Shown one piece after another: positions 8,747 to 16,611 of a DNA stretch of 64,000 nucleotides. Under the pieces are notes generated by a model. It was not told the origin of the DNA. It saw nothing but the letters and a program-made list of their open reading frames with translations, and made no database searches. Made by a program: the position numbers and the translations under genes. How positions within the stretch are numbered: position 1 is the first letter of the stretch; the number at the start of each line of letters is the position of its first letter. Origin of the DNA: Mesobacillus foraminis (lineage in GTDB: Bacteria; Bacillota; Bacilli; Bacillales; Cytobacillaceae); assembly GCF_004340465.1 (NCBI RefSeq), contig NZ_SLVV01000007.1, positions 186,001-250,000 on the forward strand, written 5' to 3'.

Positions 8747-8776
8747 AGCAATGAGATCATCTCTCATTGCTTTTTT
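8747..8776 (+). terminator. Riboswitch-controlled terminator of lysC
   Basis: A ten-base-pair stem (8747-8756 with 8762-8771, loop TCATC) followed by T-tract. It is the expression platform of the lysine riboswitch. Confidence 0.9.
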
Positions 8777-8848
8777 CTATTTAACCGGAAAAAAGCAGTC
8801 CTACATAATAGACGTAAGCTTCATATACAACAGGAAGAAGGGATACAA

Positions 8849-10078
8849 ATGGGATTGATTGTACAAAAGTTTGGCGGGACTTCGGTTGGCAGTGTAGAAA
8901 AAATACTGAATGTCGCCGGCCGTGTCGCAGAAGAAAAACAAAATGGAAACGATGTTGTTGTTGTAGTATCCGCGATGGGAAAAACTACAGACAAGCTTGT
9001 TGAGATGGCGAGGGATATTTCTTCATCTCCATCAAAGCGTGAAATGGATATGCTTCTTACGACAGGTGAGCAAGTGACCATCTCGTTGCTTGCTATGGCT
9101 CTTATAGAAAAAGGCTTTGATGCCGTTTCGTATACAGGATGGCAGGCGGGAATGATGACCGAACCTGTACACGGAAACGCAAGAATCCTTGATATTAAGA
9201 CTGATACAATCAAACGGGATCTCGCTGAAGGCAAGGTTGTAGTTGTAGCAGGCTTCCAGGGAATAACCGAAGAGAGCCAAATTACGACATTGGGCCGTGG
9301 CGGCTCTGATACAACGGCTGTAGCTTTGGCGGCGGCACTCGGTGCGGATAAGTGTGATATATACACAGATGTAACTGGAGTATTTACGACGGACCCCCGT
9401 TATGTAAAAGGGGCAAGAAAGCTTCTGGGCGTATCATATGATGAGATGCTGGAGCTTGCCAATCTTGGAGCCGGTGTACTTCATCCAAGAGCTGTGGAAT
9501 TTGCGAAGAATTACGGCGTTGCCCTTGAGGTGCGATCAAGCATGGAAAGAGTAAGTGGAACTGTCATTGAGGAGGAAGTTGAAATGGAACAAAATTTAGT
9601 AGTGCGGGGAATCGCGTTTGAAGATCAGATTACAAGAGTGTCGGTCATTGGTCTGGATAATACATTGAAGAGCTTGCCAACCATCTTTTCAACACTGGCG
9701 GAAAACCATATTAATGTGGATATCATTGTACAAAACGGGACAGGAACGGATAAAGCGAACATTTCATTCTCAATTAAAAGCAGTGATCTGGCTGAAACAC
9801 TCGAGGTTCTCGAAAGAAATAAGGATCTTTTGAACTATCAGTCTATTGAATCAGAAACGGGTTTGTCGAAGGTATCCATTGTTGGCTCGGGCATGGTTTC
9901 CAACCCGGGAGTAGCTGCCAAAATGTTTGAAGTATTGGCCTCCCAGGAGATTCAGGTGAAAATGGTCAGCACTTCCGAGATTAAAGTCTCGACAGTTCTT
10001 GTTGACAAGCAGATGGTCCAGGCGGTCGAAGCCCTGCATGATGCTTTCGACTTATCGGAGGCTGCAGTAAGATCTTAA
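8849..10078 (+). CDS. lysC: Aspartokinase II, alpha and beta subunits (lysine-sensitive)
   Basis: A 409-residue aspartokinase that phosphorylates aspartate, the first committed step to lysine, threonine, methionine and diaminopimelate. The kinase domain opens with IVQKFGGTSVGS and contains TTLGRGGSDTTAVALAAALG; two C-terminal ACT domains (about residues 262-400) are the feedback sites. Start choice: ATG 8849 gives the B. subtilis length (408) and follows AGAAGGG; the frame is open upstream only because it runs through the riboswitch. An internal ATG at codon 246 (9584) sits eight bases after GAGGAGG (9569-9575) and fits the known in-frame beta subunit start. Confidence 0.97.
   Translation: MGLIVQKFGGTSVGSVEKILNVAGRVAEEKQNGNDVVVVVSAMGKTTDKLVEMARDISSSPSKREMDMLLTTGEQVTISLLAMALIEKGFDAVSYTGWQAGMMTEPVHGNARILDIKTDTIKRDLAEGKVVVVAGFQGITEESQITTLGRGGSDTTAVALAAALGADKCDIYTDVTGVFTTDPRYVKGARKLLGVSYDEMLELANLGAGVLHPRAVEFAKNYGVALEVRSSMERVSGTVIEEEVEMEQNLVVRGIAFEDQITRVSVIGLDNTLKSLPTIFSTLAENHINVDIIVQNGTGTDKANISFSIKSSDLAETLEVLERNKDLLNYQSIESETGLSKVSIVGSGMVSNPGVAAKMFEVLASQEIQVKMVSTSEIKVSTVLVDKQMVQAVEALHDAFDLSEAAVRS
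9569..9586 (+). promoter_or_regulatory. Internal ribosome binding site and start of the aspartokinase beta subunit
   Basis: GAGGAGG (9569-9575) lies eight bases before ATG 9584, which is codon 246 of lysC. Translation from here would give a 164-residue protein containing only the regulatory ACT domains. This matches the overlapping alpha/beta arrangement established for B. subtilis aspartokinase II. Confidence 0.8.
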
Positions 10079-10095
10079 TGTCTCTAATTTAATAA

Positions 10096-10137
10096 GACAA
10101 AAAGCTTTCTTTGAGAAAGCTTTTTGTCCACTTTTTT
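10096..10137 (+). terminator. Bidirectional terminator between lysC and yslB
   Basis: A perfect 15-base-pair stem (10096-10110 with 10114-10128, loop TTG) with T-rich sequence downstream. The A-run inside its 5' arm lets it also serve yslB, which is transcribed towards it on the minus strand. Confidence 0.85.
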
Positions 10138-10597
10138 ATTTACTGACATTAAGGATATCTGATTTATCCCATTTAACCGTGAACTGGATTTTACCTGAGC
10201 GTTTAGTCGGGTGCTCAAAAGTCTCTGCGGCCAGTTTTTTTTGCGACTCAAGCTGCTGGGCCAAAAAGCCGGCTTCCAGCTGGAAGGATAAATTGCTGTT
10301 GTTTTTCAGCCGGGCTGAAATTATTTCTCCAGTAAGTTCAAGTACCATTTCACTTCTCTTTTCTTCCTTGATGTTGAGATGGCCCCATTCAGCGTTAAGG
10401 AAAAAATGCTTTATTTCCTCCATTGTGCCAAGGGGGAATTTGCGGGCAAGCCGCTTTCCTGCCCAATAAAGGATTTCTGGGGCATCCTTCCCCAAAAGTT
10501 CAGGAAGCAGGACATCTCTTATCAGCTCGTAACCAAATAGAGAAGTGGAAGGCTCCTGGTTATCTGGATGGTTTTCGGAAGATGATAATTCACTCAA
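10136..10597 (-). CDS. yslB: DUF2507 family protein (YslB-like)
   Basis: A 153-residue protein of the DUF2507 family, on the minus strand between lysC and sdhC exactly as yslB in B. subtilis. After a variable Ser/Asn-rich start it contains the conserved core FGYELIRDVLLPELLGKD, followed by APEILYWAGKRLARKFPL (about residues 21-56), then a V4R-like alpha/beta region. No signal peptide or membrane segment is seen; cytoplasmic. The start is TTG (10597 on the plus scale) behind GAGGGG. The molecular function is unknown. Confidence 0.85.
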   Translation of the reverse strand: MSELSSSENHPDNQEPSTSLFGYELIRDVLLPELLGKDAPEILYWAGKRLARKFPLGTMEEIKHFFLNAEWGHLNIKEEKRSEMVLELTGEIISARLKNNSNLSFQLEAGFLAQQLESQKKLAAETFEHPTKRSGKIQFTVKWDKSDILNVSK

Positions 10598-10623
10598 GTG
10601 CTTTCCCCTCTTTCTATTACTCT

Positions 10624-10650
10624 ATTATAAACAAATTATTTGAAAAGCAA
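10624..10650 (-). promoter_or_regulatory. Candidate promoter of yslB
   Basis: On the minus strand TTGCTT (10645-10650) and TATAAT (10624-10629) are 15 bases apart, shorter than optimal. It is placed just upstream of the yslB start. Confidence 0.4.
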
Positions 10651-10902
10651 ATATTGTATTGGTAATGTTTTTTTGTAAAAATTTGTTTGGGCTTCATCTT
10701 GTTCTGTTTATTTTTTACTATTTTTATGATTCAAATCCCGGAACAATGTTTCTTTCTTATAAAAAGAAAAAATTTAAAATAATAAAATATCTATATTAAA
10801 ATATCTTTTTTAGTAGGAAAAACTTATGTTTTTCCTTATATATCAATGCCTGAATATTTAGTGAAATGTTACTTATATAAATAATTTTCTGTATCCGTTT
10901 TC
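10651..10902. other. AT-rich intergenic region between yslB and the sdh promoter
   Basis: About 250 bases of very AT-rich sequence with short A and T runs and a repeated AAAATATCT. I see no ORF with a ribosome binding site and no clear RNA structure. It separates the divergent yslB and sdhCAB promoters. Confidence 0.6.
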
Positions 10903-10931
10903 TTGACGGTCTTATGTGTTGGGAGTAAAAT
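10903..10931 (+). promoter_or_regulatory. Sigma-A promoter of sdhCAB
   Basis: TTGACG (10903-10908), a 17-base spacer and TAAAAT (10926-10931), each five of six matches. It leaves an untranslated leader of roughly 120 bases before sdhC. Confidence 0.75.
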
Positions 10932-11061
10932 GAACATGTCACATTATTGTAAGAAATGATTTATTATTTTTTACCCGATGGCGAGCCATCTAATCAAAAT
11001 TGTTGGAATACAGTGAAGATTGTCGCATGCCATCATTTTAAAATATCAGGGGGGTATACAT

Positions 11062-11670
11062 ATGGCAGGAAATCAAGAGTTTTATTGGCGCAGGCTTCAT
11101 TCATTGCTTGGGGTTATTCCCGTAGGGCTATTTTTAACCCAGCATCTGGTGGTAAACCATTTTGCCACAAAAGGAGAACAGGCATTTAACGATGCCGCTC
11201 ATTTTATGGAAAGTCTTCCATTCAGGATCTTTTTGGAAGTTTTCGTTATTTATTTACCATTATTATTCCACGCGATTTACGGTCTTTACATTGCTTTCAC
11301 TGCGAAGAACAATACATCAAGGTTCGGATTTTTCCGGAACTGGATGTTCATGCTGCAGCGTATTTCAGGGGTTATTACTCTAGTTTTTGTAGCCTGGCAT
11401 GTCTGGGAAACACGTTTGGCAGCAGCGTTCGGAGCCGAAGTTAATTTTCAGATGATGGAAGAAATCCTTGGTTCTCCCTTTATGTTTGCGTTCTATGTAA
11501 TTGGGGTTATATCCGCCATTTTCCATTTTGCAAACGGACTATGGTCTTTCTTTGTCAGCTGGGGAATCACTGTCACGCCACGATCCCAACTTATCTCTAC
11601 ATACGTGACAATTGGATTGTTTGTAGTCCTGTCTATTATTGGCATTCGTGCGCTCGTTGCGTTTATCTAA
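11062..11670 (+). CDS. sdhC: Succinate dehydrogenase cytochrome b558 subunit
   Basis: A 202-residue membrane anchor with about five transmembrane helices, the length and sequence type of Bacillus SdhC. It carries the two haems b and the menaquinone site and docks SdhA and SdhB at the inner face of the membrane. Likely haem-ligand histidines lie in RRLHSLLG, TQHLVVNHF, LLFHAIYGL and FVAWHVWET. Start choice: ATG 11062 behind GGGGGG; an upstream in-frame TTG lacks a ribosome binding site. It is the first gene of sdhCAB, with sdhA about 60 bases downstream. Confidence 0.95.
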   Translation: MAGNQEFYWRRLHSLLGVIPVGLFLTQHLVVNHFATKGEQAFNDAAHFMESLPFRIFLEVFVIYLPLLFHAIYGLYIAFTAKNNTSRFGFFRNWMFMLQRISGVITLVFVAWHVWETRLAAAFGAEVNFQMMEEILGSPFMFAFYVIGVISAIFHFANGLWSFFVSWGITVTPRSQLISTYVTIGLFVVLSIIGIRALVAFI

Positions 11671-11731
11671 TATGAATCTATAAAAATACTAAACAAGAAG
11701 TCAGACTTAGGATTGAGGAGTGAGAGTCACG

Positions 11732-13489
11732 ATGAGTAAAGGTAAGGTTATCATAGTAGGTGGGGGACTTGCCGGCTTGATGGCTGCCATAAAAACGGCA
11801 GAGACAGGTACCCAAGTCGAATTGTTTTCCCTTGTACCCGTAAAGCGTTCCCACTCTGTTTGTGCCCAGGGCGGCATCAATGGAGCGGTGAATACGAAGG
11901 GTGAAGGCGACTCCCCGTTGATTCATTTTGATGATACAGTCTATGGCGGAGATTTCCTGGCTAATCAGCCCCCAGTTAAAGCTATGTGTGAAGCTGCGCC
12001 GGGAATCATTCACTTGATGGACCGTATGGGGGTTATGTTCAATCGTACTCCTGAAGGATTGCTTGATTTCCGCCGCTTTGGCGGAACACAGCATCACCGT
12101 ACTGCATTCGCCGGTGCGACAACAGGACAGCAGTTGCTTTATGCCTTGGATGAGCAGGTTCGCCGCCATGAAGTCGCAGGCGTTGTTACGAAATATGAAG
12201 GCTGGGAGTTTCTTGGGGCAGTAGTCGATGATGATGGTGTATGCCGAGGGATCGTGGCCCAGGACTTAAAGACGATGGAAATCAAATCATTTTCAGCAGA
12301 TGCTGTCATTATGGCAACTGGAGGTCCGGGGATTATATTTGGTAAATCAACCAACTCTATTATCAATACTGGATCCGCTGCGTCCATCGTTTATCAGCAG
12401 GGTGTTCACTATGCAAATGGAGAGATGATCCAGATTCATCCAACTGCAATCCCCGGGGATGACAAACTTCGGCTGATGAGCGAGTCAGCTCGTGGGGAGG
12501 GTGGCCGTGTCTGGACGTATAAAGACGGAAAGCCATGGTACTTCCTGGAGGAAAAGTATCCTGCATATGGAAACCTTGTTCCGCGTGATATCGCTACGCG
12601 TGAAATCTTTGATGTGTGTGTAAATCAAAAACTTGGCATTAACGGAGAAAACATGGTCTTCCTGGACCTTTCCCATAAAGATCCAAAAGAACTGGATATT
12701 AAGCTTGGCGGGATCATCGAAATCTATGAAAAATTCACCGGTGAGGACCCTCGTAAACTGCCAATGAAAATTTTCCCTGCCGTTCACTATTCTATGGGTG
12801 GACTATGGGTGGATTATGATCAGATGACCAATATTCCTGGACTGTTCGCAGCTGGTGAGTGCGATTACTCCCAGCATGGGGCAAACCGTCTTGGAGCTAA
12901 CTCATTGCTGTCTGCTATGTATGGGGGAATGGTTGCAGGTCCTAATGCTGTCAGATACATTTCAGGATTGGAAAAGAGCACTGATTCCATTTCCTCCTCT
13001 GTCTTTGAACGTGCTGTCAAACAGGAAGAAGATAAGTGGAATAGCATCCTGACCCTGGACGGCAGCGAGAACGCCTATGTCCTTCATAAAGAGCTTGGAG
13101 AATGGATGACTGATAATGTTACCGTGGTGCGCCATAACGACAGGCTGTTGAAAACAGACGAAAAGATTGTCGAACTTATGGAACGCTTCAAAAATATTAA
13201 TATCAATGATACGGCAAAGTGGAGCAATCAGGGAGCAGTCTTCACTCGCCAGCTCCAAAATATGCTTCAGCTGGCCAGGGTCATCACCATTGGTGCCTAT
13301 AACCGTAATGAAAGCCGCGGAGCGCATTATAAACCTGAATTCCCGGAACGCGATGATGAACAGTTCCTAAAAACCACAATGGCTAAATTTGTCGATGAGC
13401 AGTCCGCACCGGCTTTCCATTATGAAGATGTTGATACATCGTTAATTAAACCGCGTAAACGCGATTATTCAAAGAAGAAGGGGGAGTAA
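11732..13489 (+). CDS. sdhA: Succinate dehydrogenase flavoprotein subunit
   Basis: A 585-residue flavoprotein that oxidises succinate to fumarate in the TCA cycle. The N-terminal FAD-binding motif VIIVGGGLAGLMAA is present, and the histidine that carries covalent FAD lies in the conserved HSVCAQGGINGAV near residue 42. The active-site Arg/His segments HPTAIPGD and SESARGEGGR follow. Start choice: ATG 11732, 11 bases after TTGAGGAG; a GTG at 11720 overlaps that ribosome binding site. Six bases separate it from sdhB, so translation is probably coupled. Confidence 0.97.
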   Translation: MSKGKVIIVGGGLAGLMAAIKTAETGTQVELFSLVPVKRSHSVCAQGGINGAVNTKGEGDSPLIHFDDTVYGGDFLANQPPVKAMCEAAPGIIHLMDRMGVMFNRTPEGLLDFRRFGGTQHHRTAFAGATTGQQLLYALDEQVRRHEVAGVVTKYEGWEFLGAVVDDDGVCRGIVAQDLKTMEIKSFSADAVIMATGGPGIIFGKSTNSIINTGSAASIVYQQGVHYANGEMIQIHPTAIPGDDKLRLMSESARGEGGRVWTYKDGKPWYFLEEKYPAYGNLVPRDIATREIFDVCVNQKLGINGENMVFLDLSHKDPKELDIKLGGIIEIYEKFTGEDPRKLPMKIFPAVHYSMGGLWVDYDQMTNIPGLFAAGECDYSQHGANRLGANSLLSAMYGGMVAGPNAVRYISGLEKSTDSISSSVFERAVKQEEDKWNSILTLDGSENAYVLHKELGEWMTDNVTVVRHNDRLLKTDEKIVELMERFKNININDTAKWSNQGAVFTRQLQNMLQLARVITIGAYNRNESRGAHYKPEFPERDDEQFLKTTMAKFVDEQSAPAFHYEDVDTSLIKPRKRDYSKKKGE

Positions 13490-13495
13490 GAAGGT

Positions 13496-14257
13496 ATGGC
13501 TGAAAACAAAACAGTCCGTTTTATTATCACCCGTCAGGATACTCCTGACTCAGCCCCTTATGAGGAAGAATTTGTTTTGCCTTATCGGACAAATATGAAT
13601 GTGATTTCCGCTTTGATGGAAATCAGGCGTAACCCTGTCAATGCTAAAGGAGAAAAGACAGTGCCCATTTCCTGGGACATGAACTGCCTTGAAGAAGTTT
13701 GCGGTGCCTGCTCAATGGTTATTAACGGTAAACCGCGCCAGTCCTGTACAGCTCTTGTTGACCAGCTCGAGCAGCCGATCAGGCTGGCTCCGATGAAGAC
13801 GTTCACTGTTGTCCGTGATTTACAGGTTGATAGAAGCAGAATGTTTGACTCTTTAAAAAGGGTTAAAGCATGGATTCCAATTGACGGGACATATGACTTA
13901 GGACCAGGGCCCCGCATGCCTGAAAAGAAGCGCCAATGGGCATACGAACTTTCAAAATGCATGACCTGCGGCGTTTGTCTGGAAGCATGTCCAAATGTAA
14001 ACAGCAAATCGGATTTCATTGGACCTGCCCCTCTATCCCAGGTGCGTTTATTCAATGCTCATCCAACGGGTGAAATGAATAAGGCAGAACGTCTGGAAGC
14101 CATCATGGGAGACGGCGGACTTGCAAACTGCGGTAACTCACAAAACTGTGTGCAATCTTGCCCGAAAGGCATCCCATTAACAACTTCCATTGCTGCATTA
14201 AACCGCGATACGAGCATTCAAGCGTTCAAAAATTTCTTTGGAAGCGATCAAGTATAA
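13496..14257 (+). CDS. sdhB: Succinate dehydrogenase iron-sulfur subunit
   Basis: A 253-residue protein carrying three iron-sulfur clusters that pass electrons from SdhA to the haems of SdhC. Cysteine sets are visible in order: CLEEVCGACSM plus a distal RQSC for the 2Fe-2S cluster, CMTCGVCLEACP near residue 157, and CGNSQNCVQSCPKG near 211 for the 4Fe-4S and 3Fe-4S clusters. Length matches B. subtilis SdhB. It is the last gene of the operon, followed by a strong terminator. The next gene here is not ysmA, as in B. subtilis, but an ABC transporter gene. Confidence 0.97.
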   Translation: MAENKTVRFIITRQDTPDSAPYEEEFVLPYRTNMNVISALMEIRRNPVNAKGEKTVPISWDMNCLEEVCGACSMVINGKPRQSCTALVDQLEQPIRLAPMKTFTVVRDLQVDRSRMFDSLKRVKAWIPIDGTYDLGPGPRMPEKKRQWAYELSKCMTCGVCLEACPNVNSKSDFIGPAPLSQVRLFNAHPTGEMNKAERLEAIMGDGGLANCGNSQNCVQSCPKGIPLTTSIAALNRDTSIQAFKNFFGSDQV

Positions 14258-14260
14258 AAA

Positions 14261-14306
14261 AACAAAGCCCCTTTCCATTCACGGAAAGGGGCTTTGTTTT
14301 TTTTTG
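14261..14306 (+). terminator. Intrinsic terminator of sdhCAB
   Basis: A perfect 16-base-pair stem (14261-14276 with 14283-14298, six-base loop) followed by a run of T to 14306. Confidence 0.95.
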
Positions 14307-14603
14307 ATTATAGCTGGGATAAAAAGATTCTATACTGAGAAAATATCAGCGGAAGCATTCCAATTGTTAACAGAGGCACGTATTAAAGCTTTAACGCTGT
14401 TCAATGTAAATGAAAAAGCGAATCCGGCATCTATCTAGCGAGAAAAATAGAAAACGACTTTTTAAACACTATGAAAAAAATAAAGTCTTTCGACGAATTT
14501 TGACAGCCTATTATTATTCTTATATGTCATAATAGTGTGTGAATTTAATATATTTTGATAATTTAAAATTAAAAGCATCATAAAAAGGGAGGCAGGTGAT
14601 AAC
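14307..14603 (+). promoter_or_regulatory. Upstream region of the ABC transporter operon with a weak promoter candidate
   Basis: About 300 bases with no credible ORF. TTGACA occurs at 14500-14505, but the best -10 options (TATATG 15 bases on, TATGTC 17 bases on) are poor. AGGGAGGCAGG directly precedes the first transporter gene. No regulator site was recognised. Confidence 0.35.
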
Positions 14604-15617
14604 ATGGATTCACAATCCATACTACAAATCAATGATTTAAAGGTATCTTTTTACTCCGGGGAAAGGTATATCCCCGCTGTTGATGGTATTACGTTTGAAT
14701 TGAAGGACGGAGAAATACTTGGAATAGTGGGGGAATCTGGAAGTGGTAAGAGTGTCACTTCGCTTGCAGCAATGGGACTAATTCCTTCACCGCCTGGGAA
14801 AGTAGAGGAAGGTTGTATTCTCTTTGAGGGGAAGGATTTAACCACTTTAAGGGAAAAAGAATGGAGAAAAGTCCGCGGAAATCAAATTTCCATGATTTTT
14901 CAGGAACCGATGACTTCCTTGAATCCTCTTTTTACAATTGGAAACCAACTCGCAGAAGCAATTGCCCTGCATACTAAACAGTCAAAGGCAGAGGGTGTAA
15001 AAAGATGTACCGAATTGCTTCGCCTTGTTGGAATTCCAAGAGCTGAAGGAATATTACAGGAGTATCCCCATCAGCTTTCGGGAGGAATGAGACAGAGGGT
15101 CATGATTGCAATGGCAATGGCATGCAATCCAAGAGTTTTGATTGCGGACGAGCCAACGACGGCACTAGACGTGACAATCCAGGCCCAAATACTTTCTCTA
15201 ATGAAAGACTTGAATCGTAAAACACATACATCAATCATTTTGATAACGCATGATTTAGGGATCGTCGCTGAAATATGCGATCGTGTTATTGTCATGTATG
15301 CGGGCCAGATTGTCGAACAGGGAGATGTCCGAACAATCCTGAAGACTCCAAAGCATCCCTACACTGAGGGATTGTTAAGGTCCGTTCCGGATCTTAGGGG
15401 CAAGAGAGAACGTTTATACAGCATACCAGGCAATGTTCCTGCCCCGGGCAGCATTCCGAAAGGCTGCAGGTTTGCACCCAGGTGTGATTCGGCATTCGGC
15501 AAGTGTCATGAAGCAGCTCCGCCAATATACAAAACTGGCAGTGATGGACATGGTGTAAGATGCTTCCTGCATAAAGTAGGAGAGGAGAGTGGCGAGCATG
15601 TCGGGCTTCCTTCTTGA
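14604..15617 (+). CDS. Peptide/nickel-type ABC transporter, ATP-binding protein (DppD/OppD family)
   Basis: A 337-residue ABC ATPase. Walker A GESGSGKSV (near residue 44), signature LSGGMRQRV and Walker B VLIADEPTTALDV are intact. The C-terminal oligopeptide-transporter extension contains the family cysteines (GCRFAPRC and a later Cys). It would energise uptake with the second ATPase downstream, which it overlaps by 20 bases. ATG 14604 follows GGGAGGCAGG. First gene of a five-gene importer operon; the family imports di/oligopeptides, nickel, some sugars or glutathione, and the substrate cannot be read from the ATPase. Confidence 0.9.
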   Translation: MDSQSILQINDLKVSFYSGERYIPAVDGITFELKDGEILGIVGESGSGKSVTSLAAMGLIPSPPGKVEEGCILFEGKDLTTLREKEWRKVRGNQISMIFQEPMTSLNPLFTIGNQLAEAIALHTKQSKAEGVKRCTELLRLVGIPRAEGILQEYPHQLSGGMRQRVMIAMAMACNPRVLIADEPTTALDVTIQAQILSLMKDLNRKTHTSIILITHDLGIVAEICDRVIVMYAGQIVEQGDVRTILKTPKHPYTEGLLRSVPDLRGKRERLYSIPGNVPAPGSIPKGCRFAPRCDSAFGKCHEAAPPIYKTGSDGHGVRCFLHKVGEESGEHVGLPS

Positions 15618-16566
15618 GGTGAGGGGACTTAAAAAATACTTTCCGATTACCGGGGGTCTTTTTGGCAAAGTACAGGGCCAGGTGAAGGCGGTTGATGATG
15701 TTTCCTTTTATGTAAAGAAAGGTGAAACTTTAGGAATTGTTGGAGAAAGCGGCTGCGGCAAATCCACAACAGGGCGTCTATTGATGCGCCTCATTGAAGC
15801 AAGTGATGGCAGCATTGTTTTTGAAGACAAAGAGATGACCAGTTTGAGTAAGAATGAGCTTCGTAAAACCAGGCGGGATATCCAGATGGTCTTTCAGGAT
15901 CCTTATGCCTCATTAAATCCGAGACACTCCATCCAGCAAATTTTAGAAGAACCACTTATTGTTCATGGAATAGGTTCAAAAGAGGAACGTAAAAAACGGG
16001 TCAGGGAAATGCTCGAAGTAGTTGGGTTAAGCAGTTATCATGCGAGGAGATACCCACACCAGTTTTCAGGAGGCCAGCGTCAGCGTATTGGCATCGCGAA
16101 GGCATTGATGACTAAGCCCAAGCTCATCATTGCCGATGAACCCGTTTCAGCGCTTGACGTTTCAATCCAGGCCCAGGTTTTGAACCTTATGAAGGATATC
16201 CAGCAGGAATTTGGCCTTACATACATATTTATTGCACATGATTTAGGTGTAGTCCGCCATATCAGCGACCGTGTTGGTGTTATGTATTTAGGAAGGCTGA
16301 TTGAACTGGCCGACGGTGAAGATCTGTATGAAAACCCTTTGCACCCTTATACAAAAGCTCTCTTATCCGCCGTACCAGTTCCAGATCCAGATTTAAAGAG
16401 GGTGCCTGTTCCCATTGTGGGCGAATTGCCCAGCCCGGCAAATCCGCCAACTGGGTGTGCATTCCATACCCGGTGTCCGGAATGCATGGATATTTGCAGA
16501 ACAACGAGGCCAAAGGCGTTTGAAATCAATGGTCATCTTGCAGCATGCCACTTGTACAGCAAGTGA
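15598..16566 (+). CDS. Peptide/nickel-type ABC transporter, ATP-binding protein (DppF/OppF family)
   Basis: A 322-residue partner ATPase with Walker [13 protein letters not shown], signature [12 protein letters not shown], Walker [16 protein letters not shown] and the C-terminal [15 protein letters not shown] extension typical of DppF/OppF. Start choice: ATG 15598, just after the purine-rich AGGAGAGGAG; a GTG three codons upstream is less well placed. It overlaps the end of the first ATPase gene, suggesting coupled translation and a heterodimer. The binding-protein gene follows after about 45 bases. Confidence 0.9.
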   Translation: MSGFLLEVRGLKKYFPITGGLFGKVQGQVKAVDDVSFYVKKGETLGIVGESGCGKSTTGRLLMRLIEASDGSIVFEDKEMTSLSKNELRKTRRDIQMVFQDPYASLNPRHSIQQILEEPLIVHGIGSKEERKKRVREMLEVVGLSSYHARRYPHQFSGGQRQRIGIAKALMTKPKLIIADEPVSALDVSIQAQVLNLMKDIQQEFGLTYIFIAHDLGVVRHISDRVGVMYLGRLIELADGEDLYENPLHPYTKALLSAVPVPDPDLKRVPVPIVGELPSPANPPTGCAFHTRCPECMDICRTTRPKAFEINGHLAACHLYSK

Positions 16567-16611
16567 TGTGCTGCATTAATGATAATAATTAAATGGGGGG
16601 AACACGATTAC

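Noticed and set aside
8537-8848. N-terminal extension of the aspartokinase frame by 104 codons
   Set aside because: It runs through the lysine riboswitch and its terminator. The real start at 8849 has a ribosome binding site and gives the normal family length.
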